Positions 8,899 through 17,958 are shown, numbered from the stretch's first letter. The stretch is DNA of 64,000 nucleotides from CAVSRC01 sp963750065 (GCA_963750065.1 CAVVPK010000012.1:372001-436000); one strand, 5' to 3'. Numbers and translations are program-made. Notes: generated by a model not told the origin, from the sequence alone.

Positions 8899-9519
8899 TC
8901 AGTCCACTGCCACGCCGTAGCGGGCGAGATCGGCGCGCATTTTCTCCGCGCCGGTAAACTGCTCCGCCTTCCAGCCGGCGGCGCGCGCGCCTTCGATATT
9001 GGCAAGGCTGTCGTCGAAGAACAGGGTCGCCGCCGGGTCGAGGCCGAAGGCCGTCTCGTGGTGCCGGTAGATGGCAAGCTCTGGCTTCATCAGCCCGATA
9101 TCGGCCGACACCGTGATGCCGCGGAAGGTGTTGAGGAACGGAAACAACACCCGCGCCTCGGCGAACGTGTCGGCGGCGAAATTGGTCAGCGCCGTCACGT
9201 CGCGGCCCTGATTCAGCAGCGCATCGCGGATTGCCAGCGTATCCGGATCGTGGCGCGGCAGCATCTCCGCCCAGTGCACGCGGAAGGCGCGGATCATCGC
9301 TTCGTGCTCAGGATACTCAGCGATCAGTACGTCCTCCGCCTCGCGCCAAGAGCGCCCGCGGTCCTGTTCAATGTTCCATTCGTGCGTACAGACATGGGTG
9401 AGGAAATAGCGCCGCTCGGCTTCGTCGGGGATGAGCCGGCGATAGGGGACTTCGGGGTCCCAGTCGACAAGCACCCTGCCGATGTCGAAGACGAAGTGCC
9501 GAATTTCGTTCACGCTCAC
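8899..9519 (-). CDS. HAD family hydrolase
   Basis: A 206-aa HAD-superfamily phosphatase. Motif I is FVFDIGRVLVDWDP, with the first Asp of DxG; motif II is ALTNFAAD; motif III is the Lys of MKPELAIY; motif IV is TLFFDDSLANIEGA. This pattern fits the epoxide-hydrolase N-domain/haloacid dehalogenase-like group; the substrate is unknown. The start is a GTG overlapping the mutY stop (GTGA), so the gene is translationally coupled to mutY. A second GTG six bases on is an alternative. Confidence 0.88.
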   Translation of the reverse strand: MSVNEIRHFVFDIGRVLVDWDPEVPYRRLIPDEAERRYFLTHVCTHEWNIEQDRGRSWREAEDVLIAEYPEHEAMIRAFRVHWAEMLPRHDPDTLAIRDALLNQGRDVTALTNFAADTFAEARVLFPFLNTFRGITVSADIGLMKPELAIYRHHETAFGLDPAATLFFDDSLANIEGARAAGWKAEQFTGAEKMRADLARYGVAVD

Positions 9520-10508
9520 TGTCCGTTCCGTGTCCGTCGTGTCGCTCCCGGCAGCGCCGCCTCGATGACCTTCTTCATCGCGCTCGGCAGCGCCTCGCCG
9601 GCAAGTGTCTTCGCCGGCGCCCACCAGCAGCCCGATGGGGCTTGTTCCATTGCGTCGACGCGCGCGCAATACACGTTCAGTTCCAGTCTGAAATGCGTGA
9701 ACATGTGGACGACGGTGCCGGGCACGCGGCGCCAGTCGGCCTCAATCGGTGCGTGCGCCGTTTGAGATTTGTCGCTGACGCGATTCCCCCAATCGCTTCC
9801 GGGCACCTCGGCCATGCCGCCGAGCAGGCCGCTGTCCGGCCGTCGGCGCAGCAGCACCGCACCGTCCTTGCGGACGGCGACGAAGGCAGCACCATGGCGC
9901 GTCGGGCGGACAGCTTTCTCCGCCTTGACCGGGTGGAGCTCTTCTTCACCGCGCGCATGCGCCACACACTCGGAGGCAAGCGGACAGAGGGCGCAGGCGG
10001 GCTTCTTGGGCGTGCAGATCGCGGCTCCCAGATCCATCATCGCCTGGGCATAATCGCCGGCGCGGGCTTGCGGCGTCAGCGCCTGCTGGCGTGCGCGGAT
10101 ATCCTTCTTGGCGGCTGGCAGCGGTGTGTCGATGGCATGGAGGCGCGCGATCACCCGCTCGATATTGCCGTCGATCACCGCCACCGGCTCGTCGAAGGCG
10201 ATCGCGGCCACGGCCGCGGCGGTGTAGTCGCCGATGCCGGGCAGCACCTTCAGCCCGGCGGCGGTTTCGGGAAAGCGCCCGCCGTGGTCGCGCATGACGG
10301 CTCCGGCACAGGCATGGAGGTTGCGCGCGCGGGCGTAGTAGCCGAGGCCGGCCCAGGCCTTCATCACCTCCTCGCGCGGCGCGCGGGCGAGCGCCGCCAC
10401 GTCTGGCCAGCGCGCGAGGAAGGCATCGAAATAGGGCTTCACCGCCGCAACCGTCGTCTGCTGCAGCATGATTTCGGAGAGCCACACCCGATAGGGGTCC
10501 GGCTTCAC
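9516..10508 (-). CDS. mutY: A/G-specific adenine glycosylase
   Basis: MutY removes adenine mispaired with 8-oxoguanine. Visible landmarks are the catalytic Glu in WLSEIMLQQTT, the helix-hairpin-helix with LPGIGDYTAAAV, the catalytic Asp in VIDGNIERV, and the 4Fe-4S cysteines C-x6-C-x2-C-x5-C in ICTPKKPACALCPLASEC. A C-terminal NUDIX-like 8-oxoG domain follows. The given start is a GTG, but the conserved block WYDRHARRLPWR lies in frame upstream (10571-10536). No ATG, GTG or TTG precedes it before a stop at 10608-10610; only a CTG at 10580 does. The true 5' end is therefore unclear: a non-standard start or a base-call indel in the overlap with the ABC gene. Confidence 0.9.
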   Translation of the reverse strand: MKPDPYRVWLSEIMLQQTTVAAVKPYFDAFLARWPDVAALARAPREEVMKAWAGLGYYARARNLHACAGAVMRDHGGRFPETAAGLKVLPGIGDYTAAAVAAIAFDEPVAVIDGNIERVIARLHAIDTPLPAAKKDIRARQQALTPQARAGDYAQAMMDLGAAICTPKKPACALCPLASECVAHARGEEELHPVKAEKAVRPTRHGAAFVAVRKDGAVLLRRRPDSGLLGGMAEVPGSDWGNRVSDKSQTAHAPIEADWRRVPGTVVHMFTHFRLELNVYCARVDAMEQAPSGCWWAPAKTLAGEALPSAMKKVIEAALPGATRRTRNGQ

Positions 10509-12205
10509 ACCGCGCGCGCGATCCTTCGGCCCGACGCGCCAGGGCAGCCTGCGGGCGTGGCGGTCGTACCAGGCAAGCAGGGCAGGGCGGCCGTCATGCG
10601 GTCCCTTTCAAGCGGGAATGCGAGCCGACGCGCAATGCCGATAGCGGCCAGAAAATCCTCGTCATGGCTGGCGACCAGCAGCGCTCCGTCGAAATCGGCG
10701 AGCGCCGCTTCTATCGCGGCGATCGATTCGAGATCGAGATGGTTGGTCGGTTCGTCCAGCATGAGAAGCTGGGGAGGGTGGCTGCCGCCGAGCGTACAGG
10801 CAAGCCCGGCGCGCAGCATTTCCCCGCCCGACAGCGCGCCGACCGGCTTCAGCGCATCCACATTGCGGAACAGGAAGCGCGCCAGCGCCGCGTGGGCCTG
10901 GTTCGGCGTTGCCGCAGGGTTGAGGCGACGGAAATTCTCGAGGATGGTTTCGCCGGGGTCGAGGATCGCGACGCTCTGGTCGAGCATGACCGAAGGCACC
11001 GGCCGCGACACCGTGCCCGAGCTTGGCTCAGCGATGCCGCTGGCGAGCCTCAGGAAGGTGGACTTGCCGGTGCCGTTCGGCCCGGTCAGTGCCACGCGCT
11101 CGGGTCCGGTCATGACGAAATCGACTTGCGCGAAGAGCCTCTCGCCATCGGCATAGGCGAAGCCGACGCCCGTGAAGGCGAGCACCGTCCGCCCGGCGGG
11201 GAGCCCGGTCGCGGGCAGATGCACCGAGAGCAGTCGGACGCGCTCGACCGCCGCCTCGGCCTCCGACAACGCTTCCGCCGCGGCGGCGCGCTGGCGATCG
11301 GCAAGTTGGTTGGCGCCGCCCGCCGTGCGCTGGCTGCGCTCCTTCTGGGCGTCGAGCAGGATCTTGGGCTGATCGCCTTTGGCGCGGCTGCGTACGCCCT
11401 GCGCATCGCTTCGTGCCTTGCGCTCGCGCGCCGTCTGGATGCGCCGCTCGACCGCCGCCGCGGCGCGCTTGGCGACGTCGAGGTCGCGTTCGGCCGCGCC
11501 TTGCTCTTCCCGCTTTCGCGCGGCGTAGAGATCATAGCCGCCGCCATAGACGCGCGCGCCGAGGCTGGTGAGCTCGACGATGCGGTCCATCTGCCGCAAC
11601 AGCGCCCGGTCGTGGCTGACCACGATGGCGCTTTTCTTCCAGCCGGCAAGCACCCGGGCAACGGCATCGCGCCCATCGGCATCGAGATTGTTGGTCGGCT
11701 CGTCGAGCAGGATCAGGTCCGGTTCGGCGATGATGAGGGCGGCCAGCGCGGCGCGCGTGCGCTCTCCGCCGGACAGCGTGGCCAGCCGCCGGTCGGCTGC
11801 CACACCGGCAAGGCCGACATCGGAGAGCGCCGTCGCCAGGCGGGATTCGAGCGTCCAGTCGGCTTCCGCCGCGTCGGCGAGCGAGCCGGTGCCGGCCTCC
11901 AGACGGCGGAGGCGGGCAAGCGCCGACCGGAGCCCCAAGAGGTCCGCAAGCGTATCGCCGGTCGCGGCCTGCACGCTCTGGCGCAGCGTCGCGACCCTGC
12001 CGCTGCGTTCGACGGAGCCGGCATGCGGCGCTGCCTCGCCGGCAATCACGCCGAGTAGCGTCGACTTGCCGATGCCGTTGCGGCCGACAAGGCCGGTGCG
12101 GTCGGCGCCGAAGACGAGATCGAGATTTTCGAGAAGCGGCCGGCCGTCAGGCGTTGCGAGCGTGACGGCACGAAGCGCGACGATGGGCGCGGAAATCGAG
12201 GGCAT
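10505..12205 (-). CDS. ABC-F family ATP-binding protein
   Basis: A 566-aa soluble protein with two ABC ATPase domains and no membrane segments, so ABC-F type; such proteins act on the ribosome. Domain 1 has GRNGIGKST, LSGGERTRAALA and LILLDEPTNNLD; domain 2 has GPNGTGKST, LSGGEMLRAGLA and LLMLDEPTNHLD. A charged linker (residues ~240-310) joins them. The start at 12205 (MPSISAPIVALRAVTL) has no clear ribosome binding site; a 39-codon ORF with a strong one overlaps it. The last ~26 residues (after RLAFPLERDR) overlap mutY coding sequence in another frame and look unnatural, so the true stop may be earlier. Confidence 0.9.
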   Translation of the reverse strand: MPSISAPIVALRAVTLATPDGRPLLENLDLVFGADRTGLVGRNGIGKSTLLGVIAGEAAPHAGSVERSGRVATLRQSVQAATGDTLADLLGLRSALARLRRLEAGTGSLADAAEADWTLESRLATALSDVGLAGVAADRRLATLSGGERTRAALAALIIAEPDLILLDEPTNNLDADGRDAVARVLAGWKKSAIVVSHDRALLRQMDRIVELTSLGARVYGGGYDLYAARKREEQGAAERDLDVAKRAAAAVERRIQTARERKARSDAQGVRSRAKGDQPKILLDAQKERSQRTAGGANQLADRQRAAAAEALSEAEAAVERVRLLSVHLPATGLPAGRTVLAFTGVGFAYADGERLFAQVDFVMTGPERVALTGPNGTGKSTFLRLASGIAEPSSGTVSRPVPSVMLDQSVAILDPGETILENFRRLNPAATPNQAHAALARFLFRNVDALKPVGALSGGEMLRAGLACTLGGSHPPQLLMLDEPTNHLDLESIAAIEAALADFDGALLVASHDEDFLAAIGIARRLAFPLERDRMTAALPCLPGTTATPAGCPGASGRRIARAV

Positions 12206-12266
12206 GGCGAGAGACCGGGACGAGAGAAGGGACGCGGGCGAAGGCATTCGTCGCGATCTTGTTCAT
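12147..12266 (-). CDS. Putative 39-aa leader ORF upstream of ABC-F gene
   Basis: This short ORF begins MNKIATNAFARVPSLVPVSR and is preceded by a strong AGGAG ribosome binding site six bases before the ATG (12273-12277). It ends inside the ABC-F gene, overlapping its start at 12205 in another frame. The ABC-F start itself lacks a ribosome binding site. In other bacteria, ABC-F genes of the antibiotic-resistance type are controlled by short leader peptides through ribosome stalling or attenuation. That role here is inference; the ORF and its ribosome binding site are seen directly. Confidence 0.5.
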   Translation of the reverse strand: MNKIATNAFARVPSLVPVSRHALDFRAHRRASCRHARNA

Positions 12267-12394
12267 CGGTCTCTCCTGTCGGTTCGGCGGTTGCTGAGAT
12301 GGAACAGGCAGCCGCGAAATGCAAGAGCAGGTGCTTTCCGCGCCGCCGGCATGACGCAGGTGTGTGAGGCATGGCACTGCAACAGACTCCGTTC

Positions 12395-12471
12395 ATGCCC
12401 GGCTCCGGCCGGGCATCCAGGCGAGACGTGCCAGTTGGCAACGCCGCCCTGGGTTCCCGCTTTCGCGGGAA
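12395..12471. repeat. Pair of REP-like hairpins
   Basis: Hairpin one has 9-bp arms ATGCCCGGC and GCCGGGCAT at 12395-12403 and 12408-12416, with a 4-base loop. Hairpin two has 7-bp arms TTCCCGC and GCGGGAA at 12454-12460 and 12465-12471. Elements of this kind are widely dispersed between genes in proteobacteria. No other copy was noted in this window. Confidence 0.65.
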
Positions 12472-13074
12472 TAGACGGAAGTTGAGACAAACTCTCCCGA
12501 TCTCGCGAGCGATTGGCCCCGAGGCTTGACCTTTCAAAGAACGCGCCCCTCACGATGAGGGGGTGGCGGGCGTCGATGAGTGCCGCGTCGGGTAGTCCGA
12601 TTGGTGGCGCTCACCGAGCGCCCGCCGCGGGATTTAAGCGAGGCCCCGTCTGGGTTGGCAGAGGCAGGGCTGGCACATAGGCCGCCCGAAACCGCCACGG
12701 TGCCGGGGCCTCGGTTTCCCGGGCCGGTCTCACCGGTGGCTGACCTCTGCCCGCCTTTAGCGCTGCACCATTTCAGGGCTTTGGCGCACGGAGGCACACG
12801 TGCATTCTCCTCCGTCGACGGGCTTCCGAGCTCCGCCCTCCCGTTTGCGAAACGACAGGACGGACACCGCACCCCGCTCCACCGAACGAACGCCTCCGGA
12901 CGGCGCCCCCTCATCGAGCGAGGATGTCGATCAATATGGGGGCGGTTCTGGAGAGGGGGATAGATTTCTTTTGAAGGCGCATTCGTAGTGCGGGTTAGCG
13001 CCACCCGGATCAGCGCTCCGCGCTGTCCGGGCGCGGGCTCCGGCGCGTAACCCACCGAGAGGGTCCGTCCGGAT

Positions 13075-13107
13075 GGTGGGTTACGGCGCTTGCGCGCCTA
13101 ACCCACC
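13075..13107. repeat. Inverted repeat with GGTGGGTTA / TAACCCACC arms
   Basis: The arms GGTGGGTTACGGCGC and GCGCCTAACCCACC pair with one bulged base around a short loop. A further GCGCGTAACCCACC copy of the right arm lies at about 13043-13055, so the element is composite. It resembles dispersed intergenic repeats of Proteobacteria that form stable hairpins. It lies just after the smc stop on the minus strand and could also stop transcription. Confidence 0.6.
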
Positions 13108-13146
13108 CTGCTGGCTGTTCCGCCCCGCGCTCCGCCCGGCTGCGGC

Positions 13147-16100
13147 CTACCCGGCTTCGCGGTAGCTCTCGGCCGTTTCGAGGTCGACCGAGACGAGCTG
13201 CGAGACACCGCGCTCGGCCATGGTGACGCCGAACAGCCGGTTCATGCGCGCCATGGTGATCGGGTTGTGCGTGATGGTGATGAAGCGCGTGTCGGTGGAG
13301 TTCCGCATCTCTTCCAGCAGGTTGCAGAAGCGCACGACGTTGGCATCGTCGAGCGGCGCGTCGACCTCGTCGAGCACGCAGATCGGCGCCGGGTTGGTGA
13401 GGAAGACGGCGAAGATCAGCGACAGCGCCGTGAGCGCCTGTTCGCCGCCGGAGAGCAGGGTCATGATCTGCGGCTTCTTGCCCGGCGGGCGCGCCACGAT
13501 CTCCAGGCCCGCTTCCAGCGGATCGTCCAATTCGGTGAGCTGCAGCTCGGCCGTGCCGCCGCCGAAGAGATGGGTGAACAGACGCTGGAAGTGCCCGTTG
13601 ACCGTTTCGAAGGCGGCCATCAGGCGCTCGCGGCCCTCGCGGTTGAGGCTGGAAATGCCCTGGCGCAGGCGGTGAATGGCGGCGATCAGATCGTCGCGCT
13701 CGCCGGTCAGCGCATCGCGCCGCTCGGCAAGCTCCGCCGCTTCCGCCTCGGCTCTGAGGTTCACCGCGCCCAGGCGCTCGCGCTCGGCGCGGTAGCGCTC
13801 CAGCCGCGCCTCGATATTGGCGAGTTCGGGGAGGTCCGCACCGTCCTTGAGGCCGGTCTCGGCAAAGACCTCAGCCGGGGTGCAGTTCAGTGCCTCGGCG
13901 ATGCGCTCGCCGACTTCGGCGACGCGCTGGCGGGCGGCGACCACGCGCTCCTCGGCACGGCCGCGCTGCTCGCGGGCTTCGGCAAGCGCGTCGAGGGCAA
14001 GGCGTGCGATCTTGTCGGCCTCGGCCAGAACCGCCTCGCCGGCGGCGAGCGCGTCGGAGGCCTCGGCGCGTGCCCTCTCCGCTGCCGCGGCTTCCGAAAG
14101 CAGCGCCTTGCGTTTCTCCTCGATATGCGCCGGTTCGTCGGCAAGCGCCTGCCGTTCCGTCTCGGTCTCGCCGCGGCGTTCGCTGAGCGTCGCGATCTGG
14201 TCGCGGGCGTTGGCCGCCCGCTCGTTCCAGGTCTGCCGCTCGACCGCGATCGCCGCCAGGCGGCCGGTGCGCATTTCCGCCTCGCGGGTCAGCGTCTCCA
14301 CCACGGCGCGCGCCTCCGCCAGAACGGCGCGATCTTCGTTCACCTTTTCGCGCTGGATGGCGAGCGCCTCGGCCAGCGCCTGCGGGTCGGCCGCGCCGGC
14401 GAGGCTCGCGCGCGCCTGCTCCTCGGCGGCCGCAGTCTCGGCAAGACTGGCAGTCAGCCGGGCAAACGCCTCGTCGAGGCCGCTCCGCCTTGCGGCGATG
14501 CGGCTTTCCTCGCGCTCGGCATCGGTGAGCGCCCGGCGGGCCGTATCGAGGGCCGCACGCGCATTGCGCAAGGCCTCGCGGGCCAGCCGCTCCGCCTCGG
14601 ACGCTTCGCGGAGATCGGCTTCAGCGCGCTCCAGTGCCACGCGCCCGGCTTCGACCACCGCCTGGGTGGGGGCGATCTCGGCATTGAGCTCGGCCAGGCG
14701 GTTGCGGCTCGCCAGCCTCTGGGCAGCGGCGCGCGGCGCATCGGCCTGAGCCACATAGCCGTCCCAGCGCCACAGGTCGCCTTCGCGGCTGACCAGACGC
14801 TGGCCGGGCCTGAGCAGGCTCTGCAGGCGCGCCCCGTCGGCGCGCTCGGCAAGGCCGGTGAGCGCCAGGCGACGGCTGAGAACCGCCGGTGCGCGCACGT
14901 GAGCGGCGAGCGATTCGATCCCTTCCGGCAAGGCGCCATCCTCGGCCGTGGCGTCGATCCGGCGCCAGCGCGCCGGCGCATCCTCGTCGGTGGCGGCGTC
15001 GAGGTCGTCGCCGAAGGCAGCACCGAGCGCCGCCTCGAAGCCGGCATCGACGGTCACCGAATCGATCACCGGCGTGTGGCCGGAGGGCGCACTGGAGGCA
15101 AGGATCGCGGCGAGCGTCGCCGCTTCGGTCTCGAGCTTGGAGAGCGCGTGTTCGGCGGCCGTCAGCTGCTCGCGCGCATGGCCACGTGTCTCGCGCGCCG
15201 CCGCGACGTGCTGCTCGGCCGCAGTGGCCGTCGCCTCGGCCGCGCGGGCGCCGTTCTCGGCACTCTCCGCCACCTGCCACCGCTCGGCTACCGTCGCGCC
15301 CTGGTCGCCGGAACCTGCGAGCGCGGCAAGCGCGCTCTGCACTCCGTCGATCTCGCTACTGAGCTTTGCTGCGCGCTCGGCCGCCTCGCGTGACCGCCGC
15401 TCGTACTGGCTGCGCTCCGCCATGACCTCGGCATGCTGCCCGGTCAACGCGGCAAGCTCTCTTTCGCTTTCGCCGACCGTGGCCTCGGCGGCCCGCCGTC
15501 GGCTGGCGGCGGTCGCCTGGCGCTCGTTCATGGCCGCATTGGCGGCTTCCAGTTCCTGCTCTTCCTCGTTCAGGCGGGCGATGATGGCGCTGTTGTCGAC
15601 GACCATGCGCTCCTCGCGGGCGATGTCGTCGGCAAGCTGGGCGAGGCGGCGGTCGAGCTCCGCCAGACGGCTCCTGATGCGCGCTTCCTCGGCATTGAGC
15701 GCTTCCGCGGCAAGCGTGATGCGTTGCGCGGCGGCACCGGCACGCGCCGCGGCATCGCGCAGGTCCGGCACATGGGCCGCAGCGACGGCCTGGTTCTTGG
15801 CGGCTTCCGCCTGCTGGCCGGCGCGCTCATTGGTCTCGGTGGTTGCCGCGCTGAGCGCCGTCTCGGCCTCGCCGAGCGCCTCGTTGGCGGCCAGCGCCCT
15901 GAGATGCAACACGGTCGCCTCGGCCCGGCGAATCTCGCCCGAGAGATTCCGGTAGCGCACCGCCTGGCGCGCCTGCCGCTTCAGCCCGTCGAGCTGCTGC
16001 TCGATCTCGCCGATCACGTCGTCGAGGCGCGAGAGGTTCTGTTCGGCGCCCTTCAGGCGCAGTTCCGCTTCGTGGCGGCGGTTGTGCAGGCCGGCGATGC

Positions 16101-16605
16101 CGGCCGCCTCCTCGAGCAGCGCGCGGCGGTCGACCGGCTTGGCGGCGATCAGCTCGCCGATCTTGCCCTGCCCGACGATCGCCGGCGAGTGGGCGCCCGT
16201 GGACGCGTCGGCAAACAGAAGCTGCACGTCGCGGGCGCGCACGTCGCGGCCGTTGATGCGATAGATCGACCCCGCCTCGCGCTCGATGCGGCGGGTCACT
16301 TCCAGCAGGTCGGCATCGTTGAACGCCGCCGGCGCCACATGGTCGGCATTATCGACGGCCAGCGACACTTCCGCCGTGTTGCGTGCCGGCCGGTTGCCGC
16401 TGCCCTGGAAGATGACGTCGTCCATGCCGGAGGCGCGCATGGCCTTGTACGAGCTTTCGCCCATCACCCAGCGCAGCGCTTCGACCAGATTGGATTTGCC
16501 GCAGCCGTTCGGCCCGACCACGCCGGTCAGGCCGGGCTCGATCGGAAATTCAGTCGGTTCGACGAACGACTTGAACCCGAGGACACGCAGTCGCGTGAAC
16601 TTCAA
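13147..16605 (-). CDS. smc: Chromosome segregation protein SMC
   Basis: A 1152-aa SMC ATPase, normal for the family. Walker A is GPNGCGKSNL at residues 31-40. Two long alanine/glutamate/arginine-rich coiled coils flank a central hinge (about residues 500-640). The C-terminal head has the signature TLLSGGEQALTALSLIF and Walker B ICVLDEVDAPLDD. SMC dimers compact and align the chromosome, usually with ScpA and ScpB. The gene is downstream of a DsbA-like gene and a DciA-like gene on the same strand, a common neighbourhood in Hyphomicrobiales. The start is supported by the conserved MKFTRLRVLGFKSFVEPTEF. Confidence 0.97.
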   Translation of the reverse strand: MKFTRLRVLGFKSFVEPTEFPIEPGLTGVVGPNGCGKSNLVEALRWVMGESSYKAMRASGMDDVIFQGSGNRPARNTAEVSLAVDNADHVAPAAFNDADLLEVTRRIEREAGSIYRINGRDVRARDVQLLFADASTGAHSPAIVGQGKIGELIAAKPVDRRALLEEAAGIAGLHNRRHEAELRLKGAEQNLSRLDDVIGEIEQQLDGLKRQARQAVRYRNLSGEIRRAEATVLHLRALAANEALGEAETALSAATTETNERAGQQAEAAKNQAVAAAHVPDLRDAAARAGAAAQRITLAAEALNAEEARIRSRLAELDRRLAQLADDIAREERMVVDNSAIIARLNEEEQELEAANAAMNERQATAASRRRAAEATVGESERELAALTGQHAEVMAERSQYERRSREAAERAAKLSSEIDGVQSALAALAGSGDQGATVAERWQVAESAENGARAAEATATAAEQHVAAARETRGHAREQLTAAEHALSKLETEAATLAAILASSAPSGHTPVIDSVTVDAGFEAALGAAFGDDLDAATDEDAPARWRRIDATAEDGALPEGIESLAAHVRAPAVLSRRLALTGLAERADGARLQSLLRPGQRLVSREGDLWRWDGYVAQADAPRAAAQRLASRNRLAELNAEIAPTQAVVEAGRVALERAEADLREASEAERLAREALRNARAALDTARRALTDAEREESRIAARRSGLDEAFARLTASLAETAAAEEQARASLAGAADPQALAEALAIQREKVNEDRAVLAEARAVVETLTREAEMRTGRLAAIAVERQTWNERAANARDQIATLSERRGETETERQALADEPAHIEEKRKALLSEAAAAERARAEASDALAAGEAVLAEADKIARLALDALAEAREQRGRAEERVVAARQRVAEVGERIAEALNCTPAEVFAETGLKDGADLPELANIEARLERYRAERERLGAVNLRAEAEAAELAERRDALTGERDDLIAAIHRLRQGISSLNREGRERLMAAFETVNGHFQRLFTHLFGGGTAELQLTELDDPLEAGLEIVARPPGKKPQIMTLLSGGEQALTALSLIFAVFLTNPAPICVLDEVDAPLDDANVVRFCNLLEEMRNSTDTRFITITHNPITMARMNRLFGVTMAERGVSQLVSVDLETAESYREAG

Positions 16606-16668
16606 ACGTCAGCTCCCATTTTCGGGCGGCGCTCCCGGGGGCACCGCCCGACAAGGGCGTGCTCCGGC

Positions 16669-17355
16669 CTAGCCACCAAGAATCTTGTCGAGGTCCGCAA
16701 GCGTCTGCTCACCGGGGTGCTCAACGCCGTTGATGAAGAACGTCGGTGTCGCATCGACGCCAAACGTCTTGTAGGCGCGATCCTTCACCGCGTTCACTCC
16801 GTCGAGGATAGTCTGATTCGTCAAGCAAGCGGTGAAGTCAGCTTCGGTCATTCCGGCCTGTTTCACCAGATTGATGAGGGCCGTCTTGGGATCCTTCACG
16901 AAAGCCCAGTTGTCCTGCTGGTCGAACAGGAGGTCGACCATGGGGAAGAAGCGGTCCTTGGGCTGGCAGCGCGCCAGCATGGCCGCCGAGGTCGCCAGCG
17001 GGTCGAGCGGGTACTCGCGGAAGATGAAATAGACCTTGCCGGTGTCGATGTATTTCGCCTTGAAGGGGCGATAATCGGTGTTGTGGAAGTGGGCACAGTG
17101 CGAGCAGGTCATCGAGGCATATTCGATGACATAATTGGGGGCGTTGGGATCGCCCTCGGTCATGTCGCCGAGCGGCCCGGCGACCATCAGCTCGGCCTTG
17201 GTCGGTCCGGCCGGAGCATTGCCTCCGCCGCTACCGCCGGCCGCGCCCAGATCGACGGTGGATTGCCCGCCGCGGGTGATGAAGAAGATGGCCGCTGCGG
17301 CGATGATCACGACGGCCGCCACAAGGACGAGAATTTGCCGGGAGTTCCATTTCAC
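16669..17355 (-). CDS. DsbA-like thioredoxin-domain protein
   Basis: A 228-aa protein with an N-terminal membrane anchor or signal (residues ~8-27, very hydrophobic), a Gly/Ala-rich linker, and a DsbA-type thioredoxin domain. The active site is C84-S-H-C87 in MTCSHCAHFH, and the cis-proline loop is VDATPTFFINGV. It probably oxidises or isomerises disulfides of exported proteins in the periplasm. The start is a GTG (VKWNSRQILVL) just after GAGG; a longer reading to 17412 adds an unlikely stretch. It lies 63 bp upstream of smc on the same strand. Confidence 0.9.
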   Translation of the reverse strand: MKWNSRQILVLVAAVVIIAAAAIFFITRGGQSTVDLGAAGGSGGGNAPAGPTKAELMVAGPLGDMTEGDPNAPNYVIEYASMTCSHCAHFHNTDYRPFKAKYIDTGKVYFIFREYPLDPLATSAAMLARCQPKDRFFPMVDLLFDQQDNWAFVKDPKTALINLVKQAGMTEADFTACLTNQTILDGVNAVKDRAYKTFGVDATPTFFINGVEHPGEQTLADLDKILGG

Positions 17356-17451
17356 GTTCGTTGTTCCTCGGGAAAGGGATTCTGGCGCTGTGCCGCCATT
17401 CCTGGCGGCCAATTCGGGTGACTAATTACGGCGTTTCTGGCCGCAGTCCAA

Positions 17452-17958
17452 TCACGCTTGCTTGTTGCCTTTGAGCACGCCGCGCCCCAGCCTGTCGAGG
17501 GCTTCGCGCAGGCCCTCGTCCGCGACCCCGCTGGTGGCGGTCTTCAGCCGTGCTTCGTCCTCGGGCGCAAGCGGCCGCTCTTCCGTCCGCACCGGCTTGG
17601 GCGTCCGGTCAAGCGGCGCCTGCACAAGGCGCACGTGTCCGACCGCGGCATAGCCGAAAAAGGCGTTCACCCGCTCGACGATCTGGCCGAGCTGGTGCTG
17701 GACGAGCACCGCCCGCGGGCCGTCCACCTTGAGCGTCAGCACGCCGGGCAGCTCGCTGTTGGCCTCGCCGCGCGGCCACACGATCTTCTCCGGCCGGGTG
17801 CATTCGGCAAGCTCGCTGCCGACCACCTCGGCCCATGCCGCGATCAGGTCGGCCGCGGCAAATCCGCGCTTGCGGGCGACCGGATTGATCACCCGTCCGA
17901 CCAGCGCGGACAGCGGCTGCGCACCGCGGCTGCGGCGCTTTTCGTCAGAATCGGCCAT
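17452..17958 (-). CDS. DUF721 (DciA-like) protein
   Basis: A 168-aa DUF721 protein. The conserved core is PLSALVGRVINPVARKRGF, then AAADLIAAWAEVVGSELAECTRPEK, and a beta-rich segment LTLKVDGPRAVLVQHQ. DUF721 includes DciA, which helps load the replicative helicase DnaB in bacteria lacking DnaC; for the alphaproteobacterial members this role is inferred. The start at 17958 (MADSDEKRRSR) follows AAGGAAC; an upstream ATG at 18066 would add 36 basic residues not typical of the family. It is divergent from the ATP synthase operon. Confidence 0.85.
   Translation of the reverse strand: MADSDEKRRSRGAQPLSALVGRVINPVARKRGFAAADLIAAWAEVVGSELAECTRPEKIVWPRGEANSELPGVLTLKVDGPRAVLVQHQLGQIVERVNAFFGYAAVGHVRLVQAPLDRTPKPVRTEERPLAPEDEARLKTATSGVADEGLREALDRLGRGVLKGNKQA

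Larger units (their letters stand above)
12267..13146. other. Gene-free repeat-rich spacer
   Basis: About 880 bp between smc and the ABC-F leader. Open frames here have unnatural composition and no recognisable protein. The stretch contains at least three inverted repeats, listed separately, of the REP or dispersed-intergenic type. Positions about 12530-12990 otherwise show nothing identifiable. Confidence 0.7.

Noticed and set aside
9642..11156. Long plus-strand frame spanning mutY and the ABC-F gene
   Set aside because: Covers two well-supported minus-strand genes; unnatural composition.
12534..13055. Frame of 173 codons in the repeat-rich spacer
   Set aside because: Arg/Pro-rich, made of repeat sequence, no ribosome binding site; similar junk frames exist on both strands here.
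13267..15393. Open frame of 708 codons on the plus strand across smc
   Set aside because: Antisense to the SMC coiled coil; high GC leaves the opposite strand open. Composition is unnatural (Arg/Gly/Gln/His) and smc is unmistakable.
15433..17421. Long plus-strand frame over the smc N-terminus and the DsbA-like gene
   Set aside because: Antisense shadow of two clear genes.
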